Origin: Chitinophagaceae bacterium
Lineage (GTDB): Bacteria; Bacteroidota; Bacteroidia; Chitinophagales; Chitinophagaceae
Length of the DNA: 53,082 bases
Direction: 5' to 3'
Assembly (NCBI GenBank): GCA_020854215.1
Contig: JADZFY010000221.1
Span: 1-53,082 of the forward strand
Made by a program: the position numbers and the translations under genes. The notes under the pieces are model-generated. The model was not told the DNA's origin. It saw only the letters and a program-made list of their open reading frames with translations, and made no database searches. Positions within the stretch are counted from its first letter, which is position 1; each line of letters starts with the position of its first letter. This document shows, one piece after another, positions 1 to 9,063 of the stretch.

Positions 1-991
1 GATCGGATTGGGGATCGTACACCGCTAACGTGTCGGGAGTTTTTTCAATAATCACCGCTTTATTGTCGGCCGCCGACCCCACTAAAAAGGACTCCGATAC
101 AAACATGGTACGTTTATGTGCAATAGCAACAGCTTCCTTAATATTTGCGGCATACTGCAAAATTTCTCTTGCTACCAGAGATACTGGTGTAGCTGAACCC
201 GAAGGGATACTACTTTTGGCCGCATTAATGGTCACCGTGAGTCCTTTTTCGTTCATTCCGGATACTACCCCAATGAAACCGCCCCAGGTAACGCTCATAA
301 ATTTGTAGCCCTGGGAAGGGTTTTCAAAGAGGATAATCTTGTTCTTTGCAAAATCATCCCCCACATAGAAGTCAAAATTCCGACCAATGATCATTGTGCT
401 GTCTTCTGAAGCAGCACCCCAGGTACCAAAGGAAGTACATCCCACCAATGCCATGTTTTGCAAAGCATGACCAATATCGTGGGCTGCATGATAGTTGAGG
501 ATGCGCTGGTAATTAGTGCCGATATAGCCGTACTTATCGGAAGCCGACTCCGATATACCCAAAATTTCCTTTTTATATTCAGCAATAATGTTCTTGTCTA
601 AATCGCGGTTGAACCAGCCTATGACGTATTTTAAAAAGTGAAGATAGAAGTTGGAGGGAATCATTTTTCGGATCTGGGCACTGAAATAATCTTCCTGTGA
701 TACCAGTAATTCTTTTGCGAGCTTTCCGTTTACCACTCCCCTTTCAAAAGGCGCTCCTTCTACATACAACTCATACAAACCCGACCGGCTTTTTCTAAGC
801 CAATTATTCTTTAAGGTATAGAAACCATCGCCATGATTTGTACGTTGCCATTTTAAACTCCCATTATTTGTTATTTCGGGTGGAGTGGTTTTACTTTCAT
901 ATACCACATAACCGAACAAGCACAACAGCAATATTGCCAGTGCTCCAACTACATACAATAGCCATTTTCCTACTTTCCTTAATTTACGCAT
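1..991 (-). CDS. C45-type N-terminal-nucleophile acyltransferase/hydrolase (partial, runs off the left edge)
   Basis: Translated from the ATG at 991 down to base 1; 330 residues are visible and the C-terminus lies outside the window. One membrane segment lies at about residues 9-30, so the protein is probably anchored and faces the periplasm. The motif GCTSFGTW puts the likely autoproteolytic nucleophile at Cys185, followed by GRNFD (Arg204, Asp207), the pattern of the acyl-CoA:6-aminopenicillanate acyltransferase / peptidase C45 family, an Ntn-hydrolase fold. Its start overlaps the stop of the upstream oxidoreductase gene by 8 nt (ATGCGTAA), so the two are translationally coupled in one operon. 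Genes of this family are known members of flexirubin/aryl-polyene clusters in Bacteroidota, where an acyl transfer or hydrolysis step is plausible but the substrate is unknown. The family call is firm; the role is inferred from context. Confidence 0.82.
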   Translation of the reverse strand, partial: MRKLRKVGKWLLYVVGALAILLLCLFGYVVYESKTTPPEITNNGSLKWQRTNHGDGFYTLKNNWLRKSRSGLYELYVEGAPFERGVVNGKLAKELLVSQEDYFSAQIRKMIPSNFYLHFLKYVIGWFNRDLDKNIIAEYKKEILGISESASDKYGYIGTNYQRILNYHAAHDIGHALQNMALVGCTSFGTWGAASEDSTMIIGRNFDFYVGDDFAKNKIILFENPSQGYKFMSVTWGGFIGVVSGMNEKGLTVTINAAKSSIPSGSATPVSLVAREILQYAANIKEAVAIAHKRTMFVSESFLVGSAADNKAVIIEKTPDTLAVYDPQSD

Positions 992-2495
992 TTCTTATTT
1001 TCTCCACTATTTTCTCGTTACCGATTAACGACACACAGGTTAACAATGCGCTGATTGAAGAACCCAATACGCCATGAATATTGATGTTTTGTCCGGTTAG
1101 AAACAGGTTGCGTACTTTAGTTCGCGGTGAGATAAACGTTTTTAGAGGATCCTTATAATCTTTCGCAATGCCGTAGAGCGACCCATCGTAGTTTCCAATA
1201 TAATCTCTGTAGGACAGCGGTGTGGAAGTAGTGTACGACTGGATGCAATTCCTTAATCCCGGGAATTTCTCTTCAACACAATCCAATAATATTTCCGCTT
1301 TGTACTTCTTAAATGCATCGTAAGTAGCTCCCCGGCTGGTTTCCGCATTAACGGTGTTAAAGGTATGCTGCCACGGAGCCACCTCATCATAACGCATATA
1401 GGTAAAAATCGTCATCGCATCAGCATAGGCACCCGTTTTAGCCGACGGTGGAAAAAACAGAGCGTAGCCCAAGGGCCAATTGTCGTCGGTATAGTCTGCC
1501 AGGTTCCAAATTTCTCCTTCCCGGTGATAGTAATAATTGTGCCGGTGATAGGGCATACAATCCCTTTTGAGCACGATATGTATGAGGAAAGAAGAAATGG
1601 TGTGGGGTAAATTTCGAATACGTCTCCGATAGATGCTTTTAATAACATCGGAATGAGTGATCTCCATTGTTTTTGCCGGATGAATATTGGAGATAAAATG
1701 ATGAGCATAATACCGTTTGCCATGGGTATCTTCGGCATATACGGCTGTTCCATTTTGGGTTTCTATTTTAACCACCTCCGTGTTACGGAATATTTCACCG
1801 TTATTTTCCCGGATATTCCTGGCCAGTATCTTTCCTATTTGCGAACCTCCGTTAATGCATTTCCACGAACTCTCTATATAACTGTTGATGATAAGCGCAT
1901 GAATATAAAACGGCGTTTCATCCGGTTTGCCAACATATAAGGCATTATTGCCTACCAGCACTGCCTGAAGTTTTGTGTTGCCCGTTAACGAAGTAATCAC
2001 AGAACAGGTATCCTCCGTTAGTACTTCGGCTTTTTCTTCGTAAAGTCCGTTTGTTCTTAGGTTGTACAGCGGAAAACGGGCACAGGTTTCCTTAATTTTA
2101 TCGCAATAACTACGAATAGCTGCTTCTTCATCGGGGAAATCATCTGCCAACCGCCGGATAAAATTTTCATAGCCCTGAGCCTGGCAGTATTCTTTCTGAT
2201 CATTACTGATAATTATCTTGTCAAAAGCATCCTCGTCCATTCTTTGCAACTTCAGTTTATCCATCACTCCGAGGTATTTGAATATCTGATACAGGTTCTG
2301 CCCCTGTTCGAGTCCTCCAACATAATGAACCCCCGAATCAAATATTTCCTTTTCTCTGGAAAAAGTTTGAAGACTGCCGCCTATTTGTTTGTTTTTTTCA
2401 AGTATGCATACCCGATAGCCTTCCTTACTGAGTATGCCACCACATACCAGTCCGCCTATACCACTTCCTATTATCACTGCATCATACCTGTTCAT
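984..2495 (-). CDS. CrtI-like NAD(P)/FAD-dependent oxidoreductase
   Basis: This is a 503-residue flavoprotein with an N-terminal dinucleotide-binding motif GSGIGGLVCGG at residues 10-20, then LEKNKQIGGSLQTF and a C-terminal TGQNINIHGVLGSS segment. This is the arrangement of phytoene desaturases and all-trans-retinol 13,14-reductases. Enzymes of this group reduce, saturate or isomerise polyenes using FAD. In this operon a step on the aryl-polyene chain of a flexirubin-type pigment is a reasonable guess, but nothing in the sequence fixes the substrate. Its ATG overlaps the TGA of the preceding giant MMPL gene (ATGA), and its own stop overlaps the C45 gene start, so the three genes form a tightly coupled string. 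Confidence 0.85.
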   Translation of the reverse strand: MNRYDAVIIGSGIGGLVCGGILSKEGYRVCILEKNKQIGGSLQTFSREKEIFDSGVHYVGGLEQGQNLYQIFKYLGVMDKLKLQRMDEDAFDKIIISNDQKEYCQAQGYENFIRRLADDFPDEEAAIRSYCDKIKETCARFPLYNLRTNGLYEEKAEVLTEDTCSVITSLTGNTKLQAVLVGNNALYVGKPDETPFYIHALIINSYIESSWKCINGGSQIGKILARNIRENNGEIFRNTEVVKIETQNGTAVYAEDTHGKRYYAHHFISNIHPAKTMEITHSDVIKSIYRRRIRNLPHTISSFLIHIVLKRDCMPYHRHNYYYHREGEIWNLADYTDDNWPLGYALFFPPSAKTGAYADAMTIFTYMRYDEVAPWQHTFNTVNAETSRGATYDAFKKYKAEILLDCVEEKFPGLRNCIQSYTTSTPLSYRDYIGNYDGSLYGIAKDYKDPLKTFISPRTKVRNLFLTGQNINIHGVLGSSISALLTCVSLIGNEKIVEKIRNA

Positions 2496-5400
2496 GAAAC
2501 AACACGAGAGTTTTCAATTACAAAAATAACATTAGATGTAAACTTCGTTTCATCAATTCTGCGGCAGTTCATTTGGTGCGCTGCAGCCAATTCATTAATC
2601 ATGCTGCCCGAAAAAAACGATAGACCCGATGCAGTAGTCTTGTTAAAATGAAACAATTGAGTAGAAAAAAATTCAGTCAGCCGGGTACCCTTGTGCTTCC
2701 TTTCCATATCCTTATCACCGTCGCGGATAACCAGCACACCTCCCGGGTTCAAACTGTTCATGCATTTGCTGATCGTGTACCGCTGTTGTTCCGGAGTAAG
2801 ATAATGGAGCATGTCTGCCAGGATTATTCCGTCGCAAACTCCAAAGTCAAATTTCAGCACGTCTGCAAAATGGAAGTTGATTTGTTCGTTCCGGCTGAAA
2901 CAGTGATTGGCTACCGTGGTTTTCTCTTCGTCATAATCAATACCTGTTACCATTCGGCCAGGTGCGGAGAAATGCAGCATATACGACATAAAACCATATC
3001 CGCACCCAATATCCAGTATTTTTCCCTTGAGCGGCAGCAGTTCATGAAAACGTTCGTAATTTTTTTCGAGACGCACCTTCACCCGCATATACCATTCCAA
3101 TACCGGCCCTTTATAAATGTAATTGTGAAAAAGCTGCTCCCTGAACCAACGGGGTGTTTCGATCGTCGCACGTAATTTTTCATACTCTGCCCTAAAATAA
3201 CGCCCAATCTGTTTGGACTTTTCAACATAGCTTTCGCCGTAGGAAGTATCATTTGGCGATATACGCGGTAAATACCGAACCGTTATCCCACCATCTTTGA
3301 CCAGCTTATCTTTTTTAGTTAACGTGTAGCCGGTGCCGTGAATAATGACCGGCAATATATCGAGCTGAAGTTGCGCTGCCAGCAGAAAGGCCCCCTTATG
3401 GAAACGCTTAATTTTACCATCGGTTGACCGTGTGCCCTCCGGAAAAATAACGATAGAATAACCTAATGCCACTTTTTTTTCCATTTCCTTCAGACTGTGT
3501 TCCCAACCGGATGACACGGAATAGTAGTCTGCCATACGTACCACCGCACCCGAAACAGGGGCATTCCGTACCCGGTCGTTCGTCAGGAGGATCAGCTTCG
3601 GATGTTGCATCATCATCACAAAATTATCCAACCCCGACTGGTGGTTGCAAATAACCACCGCAGGTTTCGAAAAATGCTCTCCCTGCGGGTTGATAATGGT
3701 TTTCTTTACGTTGCCCATCACATAAATAAGCGATCGTGAAAACCCGGCAATACATACATGAAAGAGGTACTTGCCTTTTTCTTTACTGAAAGGATTACAT
3801 TTTACGCAAACAAAGCCAATGACCGCTAATAGCATACTACCCCCGATAAACCACATTTGTGCAAAAACCGATTTGCTGATTCCCCAAAAAGTAAGAGGGA
3901 ATAGGTTTTTTTGCGTTCGGTTTTTGATTAACATGGAAAACAAAAACGGGATACCCACCTGGGCCACCAGTACAACCGATAAAATACCAATGACTGAAAT
4001 GGTGGCGATAGATCTCAATGCCGGATGCCTGGCAAAAATCAAAACACCGAGTCCCACGATCGTGGTTACTGCGGAAAGAAGAATGGATGACTTAAAGGAA
4101 GAGAGATTTTTTTTACCGGTTTTATATTCCTGTAGCAGTCCGTCCATGATAAAAATGCTATAATCATCTCCCAATCCAAAAATGAGTGTGGAAACAATGA
4201 TGTTGATGATATTAAACTTGATTCCTGCCAGTCCCATAATTCCCAATATCCATATCCAGCTTACCAGCATGGGTAAGAAGGCCATCAACGCCAGTTCAAT
4301 TCTTCCGTAGGTAATCAGCAATACAACAAAAACAAACACCGACGTAATAAGTGCTATTTTCGTAAAATCAGCATTAATGAGCTTCACAAATTCACTCGTG
4401 AGGTATTGCTTGTCCAAAATAGTTATCGCAGCGCTGTTTTCGAAGGTTTCATATACCAGCGACTTATTTTGTGATGGCACTTTTAAAAGGGTAACTACGG
4501 AAACCTTTCCCGGCACGTCGGTAATATAATCACTCAGCAGGGACTTACGGATTGTTGCTTCTGCAACACTGTCCACTACACTAAATGGCTGATAGAGCAT
4601 CCGGCTAAAACGGTCAAACGCGGTTGCACTGTAGCCAAGTGAGCCGCCTTCCTGTTGCAAAACAGAAAGTAGCTTTTGTTTCCTTTCGGAGGTCCAGTAA
4701 CGATTCCACTTTTCGATTCTTTGCCTTTGTAAAGTATCCGATATCATCAACGACGACACTCCCGAATACTCCGAAATAATATGCTGTTGTTTTAGTGCTT
4801 CAATCTTTCCGGTGAGTTGTTCATTTCGCACCAGGGCCTCCTCCAGCGTACTTCCTTCTGCAACCAGGTAAACCGATTGCAGGGCGGCCTGGTTAATACG
4901 GTTGAGCTTCGCCTCCGCCTGTTTCAGTTGTTCAGGCATGAAGTTCATGTTATTCAACTCTGTTTCAAAAGCAACCCGGCCGGATGTATAGAAGAAAAAC
5001 ACCGTGAGTGCAATTATGCCCAGGATGATGTACCGGTTTTGATCAGGACGAAGGCTGGCTACCCGGTCAATCCATGAATGCTCGTGAGAAATGATATTTT
5101 CTTTTTTCTTTTGTGCCGAAAGAAAATGCGGTAAAAAAATTAGCGAACTGAGCGCAGCACCAATGAGACTGAAACCCGCAAACAAGCCCAGGTCATTCAG
5201 CATTTCCGATTCTGCAAAATTCAAACAAAAAAAGCCGCCGATGGTTGTGATACCCCCTATAGTCAGTGGAAAGGAAAGATCTCCGATTACCTTATCCATA
5301 TCGCCCGTATGACGATAATGATTAAACACATGCAGGGAATAATTTACCGCAATACCCAGGATTACAGAACCTGTACCAATAGCAATTACCGAAATGCTAC

Positions 5401-6352
5401 CCTTTAAAAAGTAAACCATCATAAGTGCAAACAAAGCACCAAACACAACGGGTATCATAATTAAAAGCGGTGCCGTAGCCCGCTTAAAATAGAACCCGAT
5501 GAACAGGATAAGAAAAATGATGGTAGCGGTTTGCGTAAAAAAAGTATCTTTTTCGAGTTGTGCGGCATTGCCTGCAGACACTGCCGTGGCACCAAAATAC
5601 GAAGCCGTAACAGCAGGATTAGCTATAGTGGTTTGCGTAATTAAACTGTCCAGCCCCTTTAAAAACAAAGCATTTTTACCGGTGTTGTTAGGCGGATAGC
5701 GCGGCGTAATAAACAGCAGGAGGTGCTTGTGGTCTTTGGTGATTACCGCATTGTCGTACAATTCAAAATTTTCATCATAGCGGAGTTCCTGAAGTTTTTT
5801 CAGTGCGATAAAGCTGATGCCCACCGGGTCTTCGCTGATCATACGCTTTAACGCAAGTCCTGCCGGAGAAATGAGCGTTTGAATATTCCGTTCAAGGGTT
5901 TGCTTTACTACCTGTGGTTCAATCAAACTGTCTATTGTCCGATAATCACTATCGGTGAGGTATACCGGCAAATGGCTGCGTATTTCATCAAACATCGCCA
6001 TAGCCAGGTCATCGTCCACCTTGTAATTAATGGACTGAATATAGGCGCCAAGTTGTTTCGGAACCGCTTCCGTCAAGTCATCTGCAAAAGCCAAAAGACT
6101 GTCTGGTGCCGTTTGTGTGGCCTCTTTGAGGGAAACCATCACCACCAGTTTATCCATGAATTTCGATTGACTGAAAACCTCGTTGAGTTTTTCTACCTTG
6201 TCATCCTTCGGAAGTATTTTCGAAATATCCTCTTCAAATTTCAGTTGTGCAGTAAAAAAAGCAGAAACAATGATACATACGGAAAAGAGCAGATAAAGTT
6301 GCCATCTGCGCTTCCTGAAATAACGATATATGCTGCCAAAAAACCTTTCCAT
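2492..6352 (-). CDS. MMPL/RND-type exporter fused to a PlsC-like acyltransferase and a SAM methyltransferase
   Basis: This single 1286-residue protein has three modules. Residues 1 to about 840 are an RND/MMPL permease, with two sets of membrane helices separated by large periplasmic loops. About residues 870-1060 are a lysophosphatidate-type acyltransferase, with the NHQSGLD (H-x4-D) motif at about 903 and FPEGTRS at about 969. About residues 1085-1286 are a class I methyltransferase with the SAM-binding motif ILDIGCGYG at 1112. MMPL proteins export lipids and hydrophobic pigments. The two cytosolic enzymes suggest that the pigment or lipid is acylated and methylated next to its exporter. 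It lies 12 nt after the glycosyltransferase gene and overlaps the oxidoreductase gene by 4 nt. No frameshift is visible across the junctions, so the fusion looks genuine. Confidence 0.88.
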   Translation of the reverse strand: MERFFGSIYRYFRKRRWQLYLLFSVCIIVSAFFTAQLKFEEDISKILPKDDKVEKLNEVFSQSKFMDKLVVMVSLKEATQTAPDSLLAFADDLTEAVPKQLGAYIQSINYKVDDDLAMAMFDEIRSHLPVYLTDSDYRTIDSLIEPQVVKQTLERNIQTLISPAGLALKRMISEDPVGISFIALKKLQELRYDENFELYDNAVITKDHKHLLLFITPRYPPNNTGKNALFLKGLDSLITQTTIANPAVTASYFGATAVSAGNAAQLEKDTFFTQTATIIFLILFIGFYFKRATAPLLIMIPVVFGALFALMMVYFLKGSISVIAIGTGSVILGIAVNYSLHVFNHYRHTGDMDKVIGDLSFPLTIGGITTIGGFFCLNFAESEMLNDLGLFAGFSLIGAALSSLIFLPHFLSAQKKKENIISHEHSWIDRVASLRPDQNRYIILGIIALTVFFFYTSGRVAFETELNNMNFMPEQLKQAEAKLNRINQAALQSVYLVAEGSTLEEALVRNEQLTGKIEALKQQHIISEYSGVSSLMISDTLQRQRIEKWNRYWTSERKQKLLSVLQQEGGSLGYSATAFDRFSRMLYQPFSVVDSVAEATIRKSLLSDYITDVPGKVSVVTLLKVPSQNKSLVYETFENSAAITILDKQYLTSEFVKLINADFTKIALITSVFVFVVLLITYGRIELALMAFLPMLVSWIWILGIMGLAGIKFNIINIIVSTLIFGLGDDYSIFIMDGLLQEYKTGKKNLSSFKSSILLSAVTTIVGLGVLIFARHPALRSIATISVIGILSVVLVAQVGIPFLFSMLIKNRTQKNLFPLTFWGISKSVFAQMWFIGGSMLLAVIGFVCVKCNPFSKEKGKYLFHVCIAGFSRSLIYVMGNVKKTIINPQGEHFSKPAVVICNHQSGLDNFVMMMQHPKLILLTNDRVRNAPVSGAVVRMADYYSVSSGWEHSLKEMEKKVALGYSIVIFPEGTRSTDGKIKRFHKGAFLLAAQLQLDILPVIIHGTGYTLTKKDKLVKDGGITVRYLPRISPNDTSYGESYVEKSKQIGRYFRAEYEKLRATIETPRWFREQLFHNYIYKGPVLEWYMRVKVRLEKNYERFHELLPLKGKILDIGCGYGFMSYMLHFSAPGRMVTGIDYDEEKTTVANHCFSRNEQINFHFADVLKFDFGVCDGIILADMLHYLTPEQQRYTISKCMNSLNPGGVLVIRDGDKDMERKHKGTRLTEFFSTQLFHFNKTTASGLSFFSGSMINELAAAHQMNCRRIDETKFTSNVIFVIENSRVVS

Positions 6353-6364
6353 TGTATTCCCGGA

Positions 6365-7561
6365 TTATACTGCTGTCCTGGTTTTCCTGCCAAAAAAAGC
6401 GAGCAGCATCCACGTAACCAATCCGCATACTATACCCGATATTAAAGCCAGGGTGATTCCACCATAAAAATATTGTTGAAAATTGTTCTTCACGGATTCC
6501 AGGGTCAGGTTATCGGTAAAAATCAGATCGCCGTTTCCACTCTTCATCCATAGCGCCCCCGTTTTGTAGCTCAAAAATATAATTAAGGGTATCATTGGAG
6601 GAATACTGATATTAGCGGCAATAATAACTAAAGCCTTGTTGAGCCTGAGCACAAAGGATAAAAAAATAGCGGAAAGCAATTGAAATCCCCAGATGGGCAA
6701 TATACCCATACAAATACCTAATGCAACAGAAGCCGCTTTAACGAAATGGGGCTCGTTAGCATTGAATAACTGTTCCCGGAAAAACTGTTCCCATTTCTCT
6801 TTTTTAAATAGCGATCTTATAAAATTTCGTGGTTTAATATACAAGAAGGCAATTAGGACCAAAACAGTATTCAGGAGGCTAATCCTTAAAAAATCCCGCA
6901 GGGGCCGGAAATGTGAAATTCTCTTTTCTTTTGGTGCATAATAAACCGAAACAGGAACCGATACAATATCTATTCCACTCCATGCAGCCCGAACCAGTAC
7001 TTCAATTTCAAATTCGTACTTGCGGGTATAAAACTGCATTTCTTTCATCAATGCCACGGGGTACAACCGGTAACCCGATTGTGTATCGGGTGTACGGATA
7101 CCGGTTTCGAGCTTAAACCAGAAAGTAGAGAACCTGTTTCCGAAACTGCTTTTTCCGGGAACCGAAGCCTGATCCATATTTCGGGCACCTATAATGATTG
7201 CCTGTTGCGCCTGCTGTAGTTTGTTCATAAAAACAGGTAAATCATGTGCAAAGTGCTGTCCGTCGGAATCAATAGTGATCGCGTACAGATAACCCAACTG
7301 AACCGCCATTTCAAAACCATTGCGCAGGGCAACACCTTTGCCTGCGTTTTTAGGATAGCTGATCACCTCCAGAAACGGATAACGGGTAAGTATATGTGCC
7401 GTTTGATCTGTTGAGCCGTCATTTACTACTATGATATGGTGTGTAAACGCTGCCACCCCGGCAATCACATCTGGTAACGTATCCGCATTATTGTATGTTG
7501 GAATAATGACACAGGTTCGAAACTTCCGGAATAAATGATGTTGAGTTGTAATATCCCCCAT
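6365..7561 (-). CDS. Family 2 glycosyltransferase with C-terminal DUF2062 membrane domain
   Basis: The protein is 398 residues long. Residues 14-230 are a GT-A fold glycosyltransferase: VIIPTYNNAD at the start, VVNDGSTD for nucleotide-sugar binding, and TIDSDGQH with the metal-binding acidic residues. It resembles dolichol-phosphate-mannose synthase-like enzymes that use lipid carriers. About residues 245-398 are a DUF2062 domain with hydrophobic helices (GICMGILPIWGFQLL and following). This two-domain protein is typical of flexirubin/aryl-polyene clusters in Bacteroidota. It is the first gene of the visible operon: a TATCTTTG -7 element lies 32 bp upstream of the ATG, and the next gene follows after 12 nt. 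It may act on a lipid-linked or polyene intermediate; the acceptor is unknown. Confidence 0.87.
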   Translation of the reverse strand: MGDITTQHHLFRKFRTCVIIPTYNNADTLPDVIAGVAAFTHHIIVVNDGSTDQTAHILTRYPFLEVISYPKNAGKGVALRNGFEMAVQLGYLYAITIDSDGQHFAHDLPVFMNKLQQAQQAIIIGARNMDQASVPGKSSFGNRFSTFWFKLETGIRTPDTQSGYRLYPVALMKEMQFYTRKYEFEIEVLVRAAWSGIDIVSVPVSVYYAPKEKRISHFRPLRDFLRISLLNTVLVLIAFLYIKPRNFIRSLFKKEKWEQFFREQLFNANEPHFVKAASVALGICMGILPIWGFQLLSAIFLSFVLRLNKALVIIAANISIPPMIPLIIFLSYKTGALWMKSGNGDLIFTDNLTLESVKNNFQQYFYGGITLALISGIVCGLVTWMLLAFFGRKTRTAV

Positions 7562-7592
7562 TGATTAACAGATATACTTTAAATTTCCGGCG

Positions 7593-7600
7593 CAAAGATA
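7593..7600 (-). promoter_or_regulatory. Bacteroidota -7 promoter element for the flexirubin-type operon
   Basis: On the minus strand the octamer TATCTTTG matches the Bacteroidota sigma-A -7 consensus TAnnTTTG. It lies 32 bp upstream of the glycosyltransferase ATG. No well-spaced -33 TTG is obvious. Confidence 0.5.
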
Positions 7601-7686
7601 AAAATATAAACACTGCTTAGCCTACACAATTGGATGCACGGAGCGTGTTACTTAAACTTTTAAAGCATCCTCCGGCAACAAGGTAT

Positions 7687-8916
7687 TTATTTTCCTCTTC
7701 GTATTATTTCCTTTTTAATCAAACCTAACTCCCTGCCTGTTTGCCCGGCAATGGATCCATTTTCCTGTGCTCTTCGCATCAGGTAAGGAACAACGTCCTG
7801 GATGGGGCCAAACGGAAGATACTTGCTAACGGAAAATCCGGCTTTGGCGAGATTGAATGTGATGTGGTCGCTCATACCGTACAATTGTGAAAAATGAATG
7901 TGTGGATGGCGAGGAGAAAGCTGCTTTTGCTGAAGCAGTTGCGTGGTATATAAATTGCTGTATTCATTGTGGGTTGCAATGATGGCCGCAATCTTATCTA
8001 TATGTTCAATACAAAACGCTATTCCCTCGTTATAGTCGCGATCGGTTGCAACTTTATCGGGTTGTATGGGAGAAGGATAGTTCATCTCGGCCGCTCTTTC
8101 CCTTTCTTTTTCCATGTATGCGCCACGTACCAGTTTAGCTCCAAGGATAAAGCCGCGCAACTCAGCAGCTTCGAGGGAGTCTTTTAAAAATTTTAACCTG
8201 TCGTGACGATAAAGCTGAACGGTATTGTAAACCACCACTTTTTCTCTGTTAAACCGCTCCATCATCAAAATGGTGACTACGTCAACCGGGTCTTGTATCC
8301 AGGTTTCTTCAGCATCAATCAAAACGCCTACCCCTTTTTCAGACGCCACGGTGCAAATCTTTTCCATCCTACTTTTCACATGCTCCCATTCCTCCTTTTC
8401 TGCATCGGTTAATTCAGATACCGCATGGTTGTATCTTTTCATCAGCGATCCCTGCTGGTCGGAAACTGAAGAATCTAATTTTTCCAACAGTCCTCTTCTG
8501 GCAATCCCCGTAACCTTCACGCTCATGAATGGAATATTGGGCTGTGTTGCAGCATAATTAATCACGCGGATAAATTCATCCATAGCATGATCAAAGGCTG
8601 TTTCCCCCGACTCGCCTCCTTCAACCCCATAATCCAAAATAACCTGCACCTGGTACTCACCCAACTTCTGAGCTACCGGCGCTGTTTCTGCGAGCGTTTC
8701 TCCTCCCACAAACTGTTCAAAAATGGTGTTGCGTATCAAACCCTTTACCGGCAAACCCGACTTCAACGCCCAGGGAGTAATTTGAATGCCCCATTTTACC
8801 AAAAGATCATATCCCATAGTCCAAAACAGAAACTTTGCTTTTTTTAAGGATTTATCGGTTTTATACGCAAAAGCATTTTCCGTATTTTCAAACGAAAGTG
8901 CATTATTGGTGTTCAT
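7687..8916 (-). CDS. Proline dehydrogenase (monofunctional)
   Basis: This is a 409-residue protein with the motifs of the FAD-dependent proline dehydrogenase barrel: LIDAEETW, YNTVQLYRHDRL, GAKLVRGAYME, ATHNEYS, QLYGMSD and near the C-terminus YLPFGPIQDVVPYLMRRAQEN. It oxidises L-proline to pyrroline-5-carboxylate, passing electrons to the quinone pool. It is the stand-alone form without a P5C dehydrogenase domain, and no P5C dehydrogenase gene is in the window. It is transcribed alone, divergently from the epimerase gene, with a TACTTTTG promoter element 18 bp before the ATG. The symbol is left blank because naming (putA, prodh, fadM) differs between lineages. Confidence 0.92.
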   Translation of the reverse strand: MNTNNALSFENTENAFAYKTDKSLKKAKFLFWTMGYDLLVKWGIQITPWALKSGLPVKGLIRNTIFEQFVGGETLAETAPVAQKLGEYQVQVILDYGVEGGESGETAFDHAMDEFIRVINYAATQPNIPFMSVKVTGIARRGLLEKLDSSVSDQQGSLMKRYNHAVSELTDAEKEEWEHVKSRMEKICTVASEKGVGVLIDAEETWIQDPVDVVTILMMERFNREKVVVYNTVQLYRHDRLKFLKDSLEAAELRGFILGAKLVRGAYMEKERERAAEMNYPSPIQPDKVATDRDYNEGIAFCIEHIDKIAAIIATHNEYSNLYTTQLLQQKQLSPRHPHIHFSQLYGMSDHITFNLAKAGFSVSKYLPFGPIQDVVPYLMRRAQENGSIAGQTGRELGLIKKEIIRRGK

Positions 8917-8933
8917 GACTGAGCAGTTTAGTT

Positions 8934-8941
8934 CAAAAGTA
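8934..8941 (-). promoter_or_regulatory. Candidate -7 element for proline dehydrogenase
   Basis: The minus-strand octamer TACTTTTG matches TAnnTTTG and lies 18 bp upstream of the start codon. No clear -33 partner was seen. Confidence 0.4.
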
Positions 8942-9063
8942 AGTAAGGATAACGAAGTCAGGTAATTTGGGTAAATGAAAATTTAGAAACTTGTTCCTAA
9001 CCCACACAGGAAAGTCGTTGTTCCTATTCATTAGTTTTTTACCTTCATTTCTTCAATTTGCTT

